Assembly: GCA_021806135.1 (NCBI GenBank)
Contig: JAJZYB010000001.1
Span: 62,001 to 126,000, forward strand
From: Thermoplasmata archaeon
GTDB taxonomy: Archaea; Thermoplasmatota; Thermoplasmata; Lutacidiplasmatales; UBA184
Direction: 5' to 3'
DNA: 64,000 nt
This document shows, in pieces, positions 42,131-51,800 of this stretch. Numbering within the stretch: position 1 is the first letter of the stretch; every line of letters begins with the position of its first letter. Made by a program: the position numbers and the translations under genes. Below the pieces are notes generated by a model that saw nothing but the letters and a program-made list of their open reading frames with translations, was not told where the DNA came from and made no database searches.

Positions 42131-43459
42131 GTGGCGGCCCTCCCTCCCGTCTCCCGGCGACGGTTGGACAATGGGTTGACGGTCCTGCTCTACCCCCGTC
42201 CGGCCTCCCCGGTGGTCTCGGTCTGGATGTGGCACCGGGTCGGCTCCAAGAACGAGCCCCGGGGAAGCACCGGCGCGGCCCACTGGCTCGAGCACATGCT
42301 GTTCAAAGGGTCCACCCACTACCCGCGGGGGGCCGTGGACCGGGCCATCCTCGGCGTGGGAGGGATCCTCAACGCCTTCACGGATAGCGACTTCACCGCC
42401 TACTTCTCCACGGTCCCCCGCGAATACGTGGACCTTACCCTCGCCATCGAGGGCGACCGGTTCCTGGGGGCCACGCTGCCCGAACCGGAGATCGACCGCG
42501 AGCGTTCGGTGGTCCTCTCCGAGCGGGAGGGGAACGAGAACCACCCGGAGTTCCGCACCGAGGAGGAGCTCTACGCAGTGGCCTTCCGCCGTCATCCATA
42601 CCGATGGGACGCGTTGGGATACCTCGAGGACATCCAGGGGATGCACCGGGAGAACCTCCGGTCCTTCTACGAACGATTCTACGGGCCCCGGAACGCCTGC
42701 CTGGTCGTCAGCGGAGGGTTCGAGCCCCGCGCGCTCCTTCCGACCATCGCCCGACGCTTCGGTCGGCTCCGGCGCGAGGTCGAAGGTACGACGATCCTGG
42801 AACACGAGCCCCCGCAACGCGGGCGCCGCGAGTCCACGATCCAGGGGCCCGGTTCCACCCCCCTCGTCCGTCTTGGCTGGCGTGCTCCCGACGCCAGGGG
42901 CTCCGAAGTGCCGGCCCTCCTTCTGCTGGACCTCCTGCTCGGCGGGGAGACCGCCTTCTACCCGACCGGTGGTTCCCGGTTCGAGGAACGGGAGCATCCC
43001 ACCTCCCTCCTCTACCAGGGGCTCGTGGACGAGGGCCTCGCCACCCGGGCGGGATCGAGCTACAGTCCCCGGGTGGACCCTGGGCTGTTCACCATCTCCG
43101 CCCAGGCAGCGCCCGGGCGCAGTTCGGAGGAACTGGTGGCCGCCGTCGAGCGCATCACCCGTTCCCTCGGGACCACGCTCGTCTCCGCCGACGAGATCCG
43201 GCGTCTCCGCCGGCGGTTGCTTCGAGGAAAGACCCTCTCGTGGGAAGGCGCGACCGGAAGCGCCTTCCGGCTGGGCTTCTTCTGGGCCCTGGGAGACCTG
43301 ACCCTCGAACCCCGGCTCTTCTCGGAGGCCCTTCGGGTGACCCCCCAGCGCCTTAAGGAGGCGGCGTCCGGGCTCTTCCAGGACCGGGCGCTGAGCGTGG
43401 TCCGCTTCGAAGTGGACCCGGTGGACCGGCCCGGCCGGGGCGGACCGGAGGGACCATGA
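42131..43459 (+). CDS. M16 family zinc peptidase
   Basis: A 442-residue pitrilysin-family protein with the inverted zinc motif AHWLEHMLFKGS (His51, Glu54, His55) and a downstream Glu in VVLSEREGNENHPEF. The C-terminal half is the M16 partner-like domain. It degrades peptides or matures proteins; as in bacterial PqqF/PreP-like pairs, it should work with the next gene. GTG 42131 is at leaderless distance from its TATA box. Confidence 0.92.
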   Translation: MAALPPVSRRRLDNGLTVLLYPRPASPVVSVWMWHRVGSKNEPRGSTGAAHWLEHMLFKGSTHYPRGAVDRAILGVGGILNAFTDSDFTAYFSTVPREYVDLTLAIEGDRFLGATLPEPEIDRERSVVLSEREGNENHPEFRTEEELYAVAFRRHPYRWDALGYLEDIQGMHRENLRSFYERFYGPRNACLVVSGGFEPRALLPTIARRFGRLRREVEGTTILEHEPPQRGRRESTIQGPGSTPLVRLGWRAPDARGSEVPALLLLDLLLGGETAFYPTGGSRFEEREHPTSLLYQGLVDEGLATRAGSSYSPRVDPGLFTISAQAAPGRSSEELVAAVERITRSLGTTLVSADEIRRLRRRLLRGKTLSWEGATGSAFRLGFFWALGDLTLEPRLFSEALRVTPQRLKEAASGLFQDRALSVVRFEVDPVDRPGRGGPEGP

Positions 43460-44784
43460 GGAGGACCGTTCCCTCTCCCCCGCACGACCCGCGGACCTTG
43501 AGCCGGCGAACGCTCCGAAACGGGCTGCCCGTGGTCCTGCAGCCAGCTCCTCCTGGCTCCGTCACCATGGCCGCCACCTGGATCACGGAAGGAGGGACGG
43601 CCCGCGACCCTCCGGGGGGGGAGGGGATGTCGATGGCCCTCGCCCAGCTCCTCTTGGCCGGCACGCGGAGCTTGGACAAGCGTGCCTTCGCGCGCGCCCT
43701 GGACGAGTGCGCGGGCAGCCTGGGGTGCGAGCCGAGCTGGGAGGCCCTCGAGGTCCACGCGAGTGGGCCGGCGGGTTCTGAGGCCCGGCTGCTCGGACTC
43801 ATGGCCGAGGTGGTCTCCTCTCCCCGGTTGGACGCCGGGGAATTGGCCCGCGTGATCCGGCAGCAGGAGGAAGCGCTCCTGAGGCAACGCTCCCAACCGG
43901 AAGAGCGCGCCGAACGCGCCCTTCTGGAGGCCGTGTTCCCCCGGGGCCACCCCTACCGCCGGAACCCCCTGGGGAAGGCCCCTCTCCTCCCCACCCTGAC
44001 CCGCGACGCCCTCGAGCAGTTCCATCAGCACTACCTCCCCACCCGGGGCGGACGGCTGGTCATCACCTCTCCCCGTCCCCTCCGAGCGCTCTGGCCACTG
44101 CTGGAGAGGACCTTCGGGGGATTGGAGCTGCGCTCCGGGCCTTCCCCTCCCCCTTCCGTCCCCCCAGTCCCGGGAGCGACCACGGGACCGGTCTACGTCC
44201 CCTTGGCGGGGACCGTCCAGGTGGAGGTCCTGGTCGGGCGGGCGGTGCCCCCGCGCGACCATCCGGACTTCCCGGCTCTTTACCTCGCGAACGAGATCCT
44301 CGGGGCCCGGCCCACCATCTCCCGGCTCTTCCAGGTGGTCCGGGAGCGTCGGGGATTCACCTATGGGGTGGGAAGCGAGCTGGAGTGCCTGAGATGGGGC
44401 GGGCTCTTCACCGCCCAAGCAGGAACGGATCTCAAGCACCGCAAGGTGGTGGAGGATCTGCTTTGCCGTGAGCTGCGGAGGCTCGCGGAGGGCTCGCTCC
44501 GGACCCGGGAGCTCGATGCCATCCGGGAGAGCCTCCTCGGGAGCCTCCCCTTGCTCTGGGAGTCTGCGCGCCAGGCACATGGAATGGCCCTGACGGTGGC
44601 CTACTTCGACCTCCCGACCGACCACTACTGGCGCTGGCCGGAGACCCTGAGGGCCATCTCCCCGGAGGAGGTGACCCGGGTGGCGAGGCGGCGGCTGGTC
44701 GGCCCCGGGCCACCCTTCGTGGTGGCGAGCGGGCCGCCCCTCCCTCCTCCCCCCGGATCGGGGCGTGCCCCCCGGTCCGGGTGA
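43456..44784 (+). CDS. M16-like subunit lacking the zinc motif
   Basis: A 442-residue M16 homolog that starts RTLRNGLPVVLQPA and has EGMSMALAQLLLAGT where HxxEH should be, so it cannot bind zinc. The Arg-Tyr pair of the C-domain, VRERRGFTYGVGS, is kept, which in alpha/beta M16 heterodimers helps bind substrate. It overlaps its active partner by 4 nt, arguing for a heterodimeric peptidase. Confidence 0.88.
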   Translation: MRRTVPSPPHDPRTLSRRTLRNGLPVVLQPAPPGSVTMAATWITEGGTARDPPGGEGMSMALAQLLLAGTRSLDKRAFARALDECAGSLGCEPSWEALEVHASGPAGSEARLLGLMAEVVSSPRLDAGELARVIRQQEEALLRQRSQPEERAERALLEAVFPRGHPYRRNPLGKAPLLPTLTRDALEQFHQHYLPTRGGRLVITSPRPLRALWPLLERTFGGLELRSGPSPPPSVPPVPGATTGPVYVPLAGTVQVEVLVGRAVPPRDHPDFPALYLANEILGARPTISRLFQVVRERRGFTYGVGSELECLRWGGLFTAQAGTDLKHRKVVEDLLCRELRRLAEGSLRTRELDAIRESLLGSLPLLWESARQAHGMALTVAYFDLPTDHYWRWPETLRAISPEEVTRVARRRLVGPGPPFVVASGPPLPPPPGSGRAPRSG

Positions 44785-44883
44785 GCACCGGGGCGAGCCG
44801 ACCGGGGATTACCCCCCCTCGGGCCGGACGGTGGATCGGGGAAGATCCCAGGGTCTAGGCGGCGCCCCTCGGCGGGGCAACGC

Positions 44884-44890
44884 CTAAATA
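44884..44890 (+). promoter_or_regulatory. TATA-like box for RHH gene
   Basis: CTAAATA, about 23 nt before ATG 44913. Confidence 0.5.
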
Positions 44891-44951
44891 GCACACACCC
44901 ATGCGCATCCATATGCCGGGAAGGGGAAATCGTGGCCTGAGCGAGGAAGCG

Positions 44952-45179
44952 ATGCTGCGCAAGAACATCACCATCACACGGGAGGAGAACGAGTTTCTGG
45001 AACGGCACCCCGAGATCAATCAGAGCGCCCTGTTCCGGCAGGTGGTGGACACCCTCATGACCACGGAGAAGGCCCCGCGCTACTCCGCCGTCCGGGACCT
45101 CCGCCTGGGAAAGACGGTCTACAAGAGCGGCGCGTTCCTCTACCGTCCCAAGTCCGCGGAGCGGAAGGCCCGGGACTGA
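44952..45179 (+). CDS. Ribbon-helix-helix DNA-binding protein
   Basis: A 75-residue protein from ATG 44952: beta strand KNITITREE, then helix ENEFLERHP and helix NQSALFRQVVDTLM, the Arc/MetJ/CopG RHH fold; the basic tail ends RPKSAERKARD. GAGGA sits 4 nt before ATG 44952, and the protein then starts exactly at the strand. In-frame ATGs at 44901 and 44913 give longer forms, of which 44913 is at leaderless distance from the TATA box. Confidence 0.75.
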   Translation: MLRKNITITREENEFLERHPEINQSALFRQVVDTLMTTEKAPRYSAVRDLRLGKTVYKSGAFLYRPKSAERKARD

Positions 45180-45216
45180 AGGGACCGCGGCAGCCCTGGC
45201 CGGGCCCCCACCGGTC

Positions 45217-46044
45217 CTAGGACCGGGGGGGACGCGTCCCCAACCCCGGGTCGCGCCTCGATAAGGAAGCCTCCGACCACACAGGGACCGTCAACCGACC
45301 CGGGGGGGAGGAAGGGGAACGAGCATACAGGATCCCTTGGACCCCGGGGGTCTGTCGAAGGAGCTCCTCCCACATTCCGGCGTCCAGCCCGGCAACGTGA
45401 TGATCCGGGACCAGGTGGCCCACCGCGACCTTCCGGTGGCGTACCACCTCCCGGAAACGGGGCACGTAGTGTCCCCCTCCCACCCCCACCACGATCGGAC
45501 CCTCTCGTGCCGGTTCCCCGTCCAGCTCACGGAGCGTCGTCGCGAGGGCCCGGTGCACCCGGGGATCCTCCCAGACGGTCGGTGAGCTTCCCGCCTCCAG
45601 GAAGAAGGAAGGGACCGACAGGAGCGGGCCGTGGTGGGTGGACTCAAAGGTCCCCGGGATCCCGAGGTCGTGGCCGTGCTCGTGGAGCCGCAGGAACGCC
45701 TCGGTCAGCAGGCGGGCCGGCACCGGAGTGAGGTGCCGGGGCAGACCCCCCAACCGCGCCTCGGACCCCAGGTTGCCGATCGGATGGACGGTGAGCGCCG
45801 GAAGCCCGCGCTCACTGCGGTGCACGGACGGGAAGATCACGCCCTCGAGCCGCGGGCCCAACGTGCCGGTGAGGTCGGCGGACAAGGAGAGGTCCTCCAG
45901 ATGGAGTCCCGGCCGACGGAGAAGGTACAAGCCCTTCCCGAGGTCCCGGACCGTCGTGCCGGCCACATGGTCCCCGGAAGGTTCCCCGTGTCCAAGGCAC
46001 CCGGCCACTCCGCGGGCCACCGGATCGCTCTCGGATATGACCAC
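45217..46044 (-). CDS. dtdA: D-aminoacyl-tRNA deacylase (archaeal DtdA/DTD2)
   Basis: A 275-residue protein: VVISESDPVARGV at the N-terminus, FESTHHGPLLSVPSFFLEAGSS and VGVGGGHYVPRFREVV, all hallmarks of archaeal DTD2. It removes D-amino acids mischarged on tRNA, and acts on N-ethyl adducts in some reports. The longer ORF to 46296 has a random-looking N-terminus; GTG 46044 gives the family start. No promoter element is clear. Confidence 0.92.
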   Translation of the reverse strand: MVISESDPVARGVAGCLGHGEPSGDHVAGTTVRDLGKGLYLLRRPGLHLEDLSLSADLTGTLGPRLEGVIFPSVHRSERGLPALTVHPIGNLGSEARLGGLPRHLTPVPARLLTEAFLRLHEHGHDLGIPGTFESTHHGPLLSVPSFFLEAGSSPTVWEDPRVHRALATTLRELDGEPAREGPIVVGVGGGHYVPRFREVVRHRKVAVGHLVPDHHVAGLDAGMWEELLRQTPGVQGILYARSPSSPPGRLTVPVWSEASLSRRDPGLGTRPPRS

Positions 46045-46235
46045 CAGCTTCAGGTCCGCACCTTCCCTGGGGTCCCCGAAGCTCGCAGGGGAACGACGGG
46101 ACCTCCTTCCCGCTGGAGGTTTCCCGGCGGATGAGCCTTCGTCGCGAAAGGGAGGGAAGGGCCCGGGCCGGTTAGACGACAGGAGGATCCCCTTCCACGG
46201 TCCGGGTCCGTGAGAGAACCGGCAATCTGACTGGC

Positions 46236-46244
46236 CCATTATGT
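46236..46244 (+). promoter_or_regulatory. TATA-like box for 100-aa membrane protein
   Basis: CATTATGTA, about 47-55 nt before ATG 46291, leaving a short leader with a Shine-Dalgarno sequence. Confidence 0.45.
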
Positions 46245-46254
46245 AGCCAGTCGG

Positions 46255-46277
46255 CTCCCCGGGCCAGACCCGGGGAG
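46255..46277. repeat. Perfect 9-bp inverted repeat
   Basis: CTCCCCGGG-ccaga-CCCGGGGAG, between the TATA-like box and the start of the following gene, could be an operator or an RNA hairpin. Confidence 0.5.
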
Positions 46278-46290
46278 GAGGGGGAGGCGT

Positions 46291-46593
46291 ATGCAAAGCA
46301 AGGATGCCTATACTGCACTGGCGATCGCCGCCATGGCGGGCGCCCTCGTGTCAGGGATCCTACCCGATCCCTGGGGCACGGTGCTGCCTTTAGTGTTCGT
46401 AGGTGCGCTGATCCTTGCGCTCTACCTCAGGTTCCAGACCCAGACCCGAGCGGGGGGGAACCCTCTGCCCCGTTCGTCCCTCAGGGACGGACCGCCAGCC
46501 GTGGTCGCTGGGGCGAACGACCCCAGCCATCCGGCCGATCCCGCACGAGGGGCGGCCGGGGCCACTCAGTCCGCAGGCGACCGGGAAGTATAA
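46291..46593 (+). CDS. Hypothetical two-helix membrane protein
   Basis: A 100-residue protein with two hydrophobic segments (LAIAAMAGALVSGILP and LPLVFVGALILALYL) and an Ala/Pro/Gly-rich tail of about 50 residues. ATG 46291 has GGGAGG 5 nt upstream. The family is not recognised. It is followed after about 90 nt by a zinc-ribbon gene with its own TATA-like box, GTATAAGA at 46588-46595. Confidence 0.6.
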   Translation: MQSKDAYTALAIAAMAGALVSGILPDPWGTVLPLVFVGALILALYLRFQTQTRAGGNPLPRSSLRDGPPAVVAGANDPSHPADPARGAAGATQSAGDREV

Positions 46594-46680
46594 GACACGG
46601 GCTCGCCTCCCTCAGGACGGGTCTTCCGGCGTCGGCAGAGGGAGACGCTCTACGGCGTCTGGGGGCCCGAGAGGCGGACG

Positions 46681-46911
46681 ATGAAGTGTGACGGATGTGG
46701 AGCGGACCTGGCGGAAGGCTCGAAGCGGTGCCCCTCGTGTGGGCACGAGGTGGGGCTCGGTCACCGGGTCGGGGAGACCTCGGAGCGGGTCGCCAAGGAG
46801 ACCGGCGAGGTCATCGGAAAGGTGGGGAAAGGGGTCTGGTCCGGCGCCAAAGGCTTCGGGAAGGGCCTCAAGAAGGGATTCAGCGGCTCCGACGACGAAA
46901 AGAAGGATTAG
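46681..46911 (+). CDS. Small zinc-ribbon protein
   Basis: A 76-residue protein: MKCDGCGADLAEGSKRCPSCGHEV is a complete double zinc knuckle, followed by a Gly/Lys-rich low-complexity tail (GKGVWSGAKGFGKGLKK) that ends acidic. No enzyme domain. Upstream are GTATAAGA (46588-46595), a GAGAGG site, and a small hairpin AGACGC-TCTACG-GCGTCT near 46643-46660. The function is unknown. Confidence 0.75.
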   Translation: MKCDGCGADLAEGSKRCPSCGHEVGLGHRVGETSERVAKETGEVIGKVGKGVWSGAKGFGKGLKKGFSGSDDEKKD

Positions 46912-46975
46912 GGGAGGGTCAAGGGCCCGCACCCGGGGAAAGGGGCGAACCTGCCCGTCCACATGCGATCCTGGC

Positions 46976-47785
46976 CTAGGGGCACGCGCCCTCCGTTATC
47001 CGGTCGGCCACAAGGACGGGGATCTGCTTGGCCGTGGAGAAGAGCAGGCTTTGGATCGTCCACGGGTTGGGAGGACAGGGCAGGGCGCTCCCCGCCTGCT
47101 GGTTGTACCCCTGGCACTGTTCCGGTCGCCAGGCGTAGCAGAAGGTCTGGGGGAAGGGGCTCGAGACGTTCACGGGGACCAGCACCGGTGAGACTGGTCG
47201 GAGCCCGTTGGAGAAGCCGCCCTCCCGCATCGACCAGGTCTGGCCCGGACCCAGCGTGAAGATGAAGCAGATGGAACGGCCCGCGGGGGACGCCACGACG
47301 CCCATGGGGGCGGTGTTGTTGTCTGTTCCGCGCTCGGGAAGGGGCTCGGGGATCGAGCGGAGCAGGGCGGTCCCGAACTGGGCGGGATTGAACAGGTAGA
47401 CGGCGTTGAAGGACTGTCCGAAGACGTAGTCCTCGAACGGGGTGCCGTTCTTGGTGGCCCCCCTTTGCAGCACCCAAGAACCCACCCTAAGCGCCGGGTT
47501 CTTGAAGGTCCACGTCACCGTCCCGGAGGTGTCTGGCCCGCTCACCGTGACCTCTCCGGCGGGTTGGGCGTCGGCGAGGGGGCGCAGCAGGTCACCAAAG
47601 CGCGGCATGGCGGAGGGAGGAGGCGCTCCCCCAAAACCCTGCCGCTGCGACTCGGCGACCCGGGCCGGCGCCGCGGCCCCCAACCGGCCGAGGGCAGGAA
47701 ACGCATTGGGGCGGGTGACCGAGCGCTCCCAGCGCGTCTTGAACAAAGGCAGGTTCAAGTCCCACGCTTGCCGTCGTGCCTTCAC
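46976..47785 (-). CDS. Conserved-looking protein of unknown function
   Basis: A 269-residue frame from GTG 47785 (ATG 47608, 60 codons later, is an alternative). Residues 75-269 read as a beta-rich globular domain: GTVTWTFKNPALRVGSWVLQRG, EDYVFGQSFNAVYLFN, CFIFTLGPGQTWSM, FCYAWRPEQCQGY; several Cys. No signal peptide or membrane helix is visible. Base composition is like the neighbours. I do not recognise a family. Confidence 0.5.
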   Translation of the reverse strand: MKARRQAWDLNLPLFKTRWERSVTRPNAFPALGRLGAAAPARVAESQRQGFGGAPPPSAMPRFGDLLRPLADAQPAGEVTVSGPDTSGTVTWTFKNPALRVGSWVLQRGATKNGTPFEDYVFGQSFNAVYLFNPAQFGTALLRSIPEPLPERGTDNNTAPMGVVASPAGRSICFIFTLGPGQTWSMREGGFSNGLRPVSPVLVPVNVSSPFPQTFCYAWRPEQCQGYNQQAGSALPCPPNPWTIQSLLFSTAKQIPVLVADRITEGACP

Positions 47786-48162
47786 CGGTGGATCAGGCCG
47801 CGGTCCTGGTCACCAAGAGGTCTCGCCTCAGTTCGTGGAAGCACGCCACCACCGGGGCCCTGACAAGGTCGTAGCGGGCGGGTCCTGCCTTTCGCAGAAC
47901 CTGCAGCTTCACATCGCCCCGCCCATCGACGGGCGCCGAGTACCGAAGCGGTAAACCCGGGGACCTTTACCGGTACGCCCGAGAGCGATGGGCGGTTCAG
48001 CGTGAGTCCGGCCCCTCACCCCCGAGGAAGAGGAGGAGAGGGTCATCGTCTCGAAGAGGGAGCGGAAGGAGTTCCAGAGGGAACGCTATCAGGTCTGACA
48101 GAGGACCAAGAAGCAGGCGAAGGAGGTCGTGGTGGTCCGAAAGCGCACGCCGACTCTTGGGA
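47786..48162. other. Intergenic region with an interrupted frame
   Basis: Apart from the start of the unknown gene, this holds a basic, charged frame at about 48030-48150 on the plus strand (VIVSKRERKEFQRERYQV-stop-QRTKKQAKEVVVVRKR) broken by TGA at 48098-48100. It could be a decayed gene such as a transposase or a chance frame. No other feature is seen. Confidence 0.35.
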
Positions 48163-48235
48163 TGCTCCCGGCGGGATTTGAACCCGCGTCAGAGGCTCGA
48201 GAGGCCTCTATCCTTGACCACTAGACTACGGGAGC
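48163..48235 (-). tRNA. tRNA-Glu (anticodon CTC)
   Basis: A 73-nt cloverleaf: acceptor GCTCCCG/CGGGAGC with discriminator A, D-arm GTCT/GGAT, anticodon stem GAGGC/GCCTC with loop CTCTCGA (anticodon CTC, Glu), and T-arm GCGGG-TTCAAAT-CCCGC. No intron, and the CCA end is not encoded. A TATA box (TTAAATA) lies about 25-30 nt upstream. Confidence 0.97.
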
Positions 48236-48259
48236 CCGCCGGGTCCGGTACCCCGGGTC

Positions 48260-48268
48260 CTATTTAAC
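48260..48268 (-). promoter_or_regulatory. TATA box for tRNA-Glu
   Basis: GTTAAATAG on the minus strand, about 26-33 nt before the tRNA 5' end. Confidence 0.6.
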
Positions 48269-48344
48269 GCTCGGCGGACATCGCTCCCCGCCACCAAGCG
48301 ACGGACGCCCGCGCCGCGCCCGTGGTACGGGCTCTCGCGCCAAG

Positions 48345-48354
48345 GCCATATAGC
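48345..48354 (+). promoter_or_regulatory. TATA box for the 153-aa gene
   Basis: GCCATATAGC, centred 28 nt before ATG 48378; the ATG at 48366 lies too close to be transcribed. Confidence 0.55.
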
Positions 48355-48377
48355 CCAGGGGTCGTATGTACATCAGA

Positions 48378-48839
48378 ATGGTCGCACCCGTGAAGGCCAG
48401 GACGGGCCATTTGGTGATCGAGGGGCGGAAGGACTTCCGCGAGTTCGCTCGGGTCTACCCGGAGATCCACCGCCGCGTCCTCGAGGCGAACCGGCCCTTC
48501 GCCAAGGAGATGGACCCGATCCTCCCCGAGGTCCTCCTGGACGAGAACCTCCGGGACCTCAAAGGCGGCCGGAAACCCTCCGGGTTCAACCGCCAGGAGG
48601 TGGCCGGCCTACGGCTGGTCTTCCCCATCCGCGAGGACCACAAGTTGGAGTTCTACGTGAGCCGCTCCGGCCGGTGCAGCGAGGTGGTGAGCCTCACCGA
48701 GACCCTCTCCGGGGTCCTCGCCAAGGCCGGGTTCCGTCATCAGGTGGAGTACGACCGCACGCTCACCGTCCCGGCCCACCCGGGCATCTCCGGCGGATAC
48801 CGCCGAGAACCCGCTGCGACGGACGCGTCCGGGGCCTGA
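48378..48839 (+). CDS. Conserved-looking hypothetical protein
   Basis: A 153-residue soluble alpha/beta protein (HLVIEGRKDFREFARVYPEIHRR, then LRLVFPIREDHKLEFYVS and SLTETLSGVLAKAGF). I do not recognise the family. ATG 48378 is preferred because the TATA box at 48345-48354 places the transcript start there; the track's ATG 48366 would be upstream of it. The last 15 residues are low complexity. It is convergent with the giant helical protein. Confidence 0.6.
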   Translation: MVAPVKARTGHLVIEGRKDFREFARVYPEIHRRVLEANRPFAKEMDPILPEVLLDENLRDLKGGRKPSGFNRQEVAGLRLVFPIREDHKLEFYVSRSGRCSEVVSLTETLSGVLAKAGFRHQVEYDRTLTVPAHPGISGGYRREPAATDASGA

Positions 48840-48851
48840 CCCCCCTGCCGG

Positions 48852-51800
48852 TCAAGCTCCCGTCGACCCCTTGGACCGGGCCTCCTCCAAGACCTCCTGG
48901 GAGGCCTTCAGCGCACGCTCGTAGTCCTCGGAACGCAGGGCCATCGCCTCCTTCAAGCGCTCCCGGAGCGCCCCCACGTCCTGATGGCCCTCCTCCGCCT
49001 GCGCCAGGACCGCCTCCACCATGTACTGGAGGTTCGTGAGCCGGTGATGGAGGCCGCGTCTCCGGTTCAGCTCCCCCTCGGCCTCCACCAACCCAAGGGC
49101 GGCGGGATACACCTCCCCGGCGCTCTGCTGGGACTCCACCCGGCGGAGCAGCACCTCCACCGGGCCCACCTCCACCCCCAGGCCCTCCTTGGCGAAGGCG
49201 GTCTCGCTGTTCAGCGCCTGCGAGCGCTCCGGGAGACGTTGCCGGAGCAGCCCCAGCAAGGTCTCCTCGGTCCGGGCCCGCAGGGCAGCCGAAGTCTCCA
49301 GGTTCCCGGCGGTGAGTTCCATCTTCGCCTCGCTGAAGACCTCCATCACGGGGGTCATGTCCACCCCGAGACGTTCCCCAAGAAGGACACGCTCCTCGAG
49401 GGCGGAGATCTCCCCCTCCAAGGTCCGGCGACGCAGCGCGAGCGCCTCCTGCCGGCCCTTCTCAAGCGCCGGGCGCACCTCCGCATAGCGAAGCTCGGTC
49501 ACGGCCTCCCGGGCCGACCGGAGCGTCTCCTGCCGGATCCGGGTCTCCTCGGGGTCCCCCACCGGCTCCCGCTCCCACTGCGCCTCCAGGGCGTGGATCT
49601 CCTCCTCAGCCAGCGAAGTGGTCTTCGCCCTCGCCTGGGCCTCCGCCTCCTCCAGAGCCCTCAACACCCCGGCCCAGTCCTGCTGGGCCAGCGCCTCCTG
49701 GGCGGGGGTGAGCGGATCGGGCCCGGTCCCGAACTCATCCGGATAGAGGCTCCGGGCCTCCGCGTAGATCCCCTCCACCTCCCGCCTCCGGCGGTCCAAG
49801 AGCGCCTCCAGCGCCGTCCGGCCCTGCTCGTAGGCCGATTCGGCCGCCTCCTTCGCTTCCCGGTACCTGCCCTGGTCGAAGTGCCGCCTCCCCTCCTCCA
49901 CCAGGGCCCGGGAAACCTGGACCTCCTCACCCAGCACCTCCAGGGTACCGAGGTACTGGGCCGTCCGGTCCAGGGCGGAGAGCGACTCCCGCCTCCCCTG
50001 CTGCGCACCGAGGAGCCGGTCGCCCCCTTCCATGGTCCGTTCCAAGACCCCCGCGTAGTCCCCCCGGGCGAGCAGATCCTTCGCCTGCTCCAGGTCCTCC
50101 CGGCTCTGGGGGGACGAGACATGGTTGCGCTCGGCGTCGTCCAGCTTGGCCTCCAGCGTGATGAGGGCGTTCGAGGCCAGCGCGTGCTGGAGCTCCACCC
50201 GTTCGAGCTCCGCTTCGGAGCGGGTGGCCAGCTGGAGGGATTCCAGGGGCTTCCCGCTTCCCAAGAGGCTGCGGGCCTGGACCAGGAGGTTCTCGGCCAC
50301 CACCGTCAGCGCACCCTCCATCTTCGCCCGGTTGATCATCGTCTGGAAGTTGTTGAGCGTCTTCGCCACCTGGGACTGGGTGAGCTCCAGCGCCTCCTGG
50401 GTCAGCTGCCGGGCCTCCTCGAGCCGATCGGAGAGGTCCGTTCCCTCTGACGGGGTGTCCAGGGCCTCCAGACGCGCCTTGAGATTGCCCACGGGAGCCC
50501 GGACCATCTCCGCCTGGCTCACCGCCTCCCGCGCCTTCTTCAGGGTGGCCACGCCCTGCTCCCGGAACCCCCGGCTCTGGAAGAACTCCCGCCGGGAACG
50601 GTCGATGATCTCCGCCACCCCGAGGGGGAGCGGTTCGCTGAGCCGACGATGGGCCTCCCGCAACGCGGACTCCTCCCCGCGGGTGTCCATTCCCAGGGCC
50701 CGGGCGGAACGGAGATCGGCCTCGATCCCCTGAAGCTGCTCCTCCAGGGTGCCGCGGAGCGTCTCCCGCATCGCCTCCCGGAGCTCCTTGAGCCGGTCCA
50801 GGGCTTCCGGCGCCTGGGCCGTGGCCAGCATCTCCCGGATCTCCGTGAGGCTCCCCTCCCAGACCGGGTCGTCGACCCCCAGCAGACGTGCCCCCTCGAG
50901 CAGGCGCGTCAGGTCCTCGCCCTCATGGAGCCCCTCCTGGCGCGCGGAGATCCGCTCGAGCTCCCCCCGGACCTCATCGGAGATGGCCCGGGCCTGGTCG
51001 AAGTCCAGCCGCTGGTAGGCCGCCCGGGCCTGGTCCAGGCGGGGCGCGAACTCCCGGAAGGACTCCGGGTCCACCCCGGCCTTGCGGAGCGCCACCATGA
51101 GGTCCGCCACCCGGACCGTCGCGTCGAGCACATCCTGGGCGGTCCCCTTCAACCGGATGGCCTCCTCCCGCACCGTGAGCGCGTGGCGGAAGGCCTCCGG
51201 ATACTGCCCGGCCCGGATCCGGTCGGAGGCCTCCCCCAAGGCGGCCTTCAGCGCCGACGGCTCCAGGCCCATCTTGCCGAGCTCCACCAAGGCGAACTTG
51301 GCCCGGGAGATCGCCTCCTCCGCCCGGACCAACTGCTGCTGGAGGATCCGGCTGCGGACCTCCTGGCTCGCCTGCGAGCCCTTGAGGAAATCGCCCAGGC
51401 TGAAGATCTGCCGGACCAGGGCGATCTCGCGCTGGGCCTCCTCGGTCTCCACGCCCAGCGCCTCCAGGTCGCGACGCGCACTCTCGAGCTCCCCCACCAG
51501 GTGGTCGCTCTCCCGGGCGAAGGCCTCCCCGAGCCCCTTCTCGGCGGTTTCGAGGTTCTCCAGGGCCAACTCGAGGTCCTCCTTGATCTTCAACCCCAGA
51601 TCCGATTCCGCGAGGGAGCGGTGGAGTTCCATCCGGGCCGGGCCCTCCGGGAGCTTTTCCAGCGCCTGGCGCAGCTCCTCCAGACGGGAGGAGAGCAGGG
51701 GTGTGGCCGTGGAACGGACCTCCACGGAGAGCTGCGCGATCCCCTCGGCGGCCTCCGGGAAGAGCCCTTCCTCGAAGCTCCGCCGGATCTCCTCGAGCTT

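Noticed and set aside
48030-48150. Transposase remnant
   Set aside because: The broken basic frame is too short and lacks DDE or other catalytic motifs; kept only as an observation.
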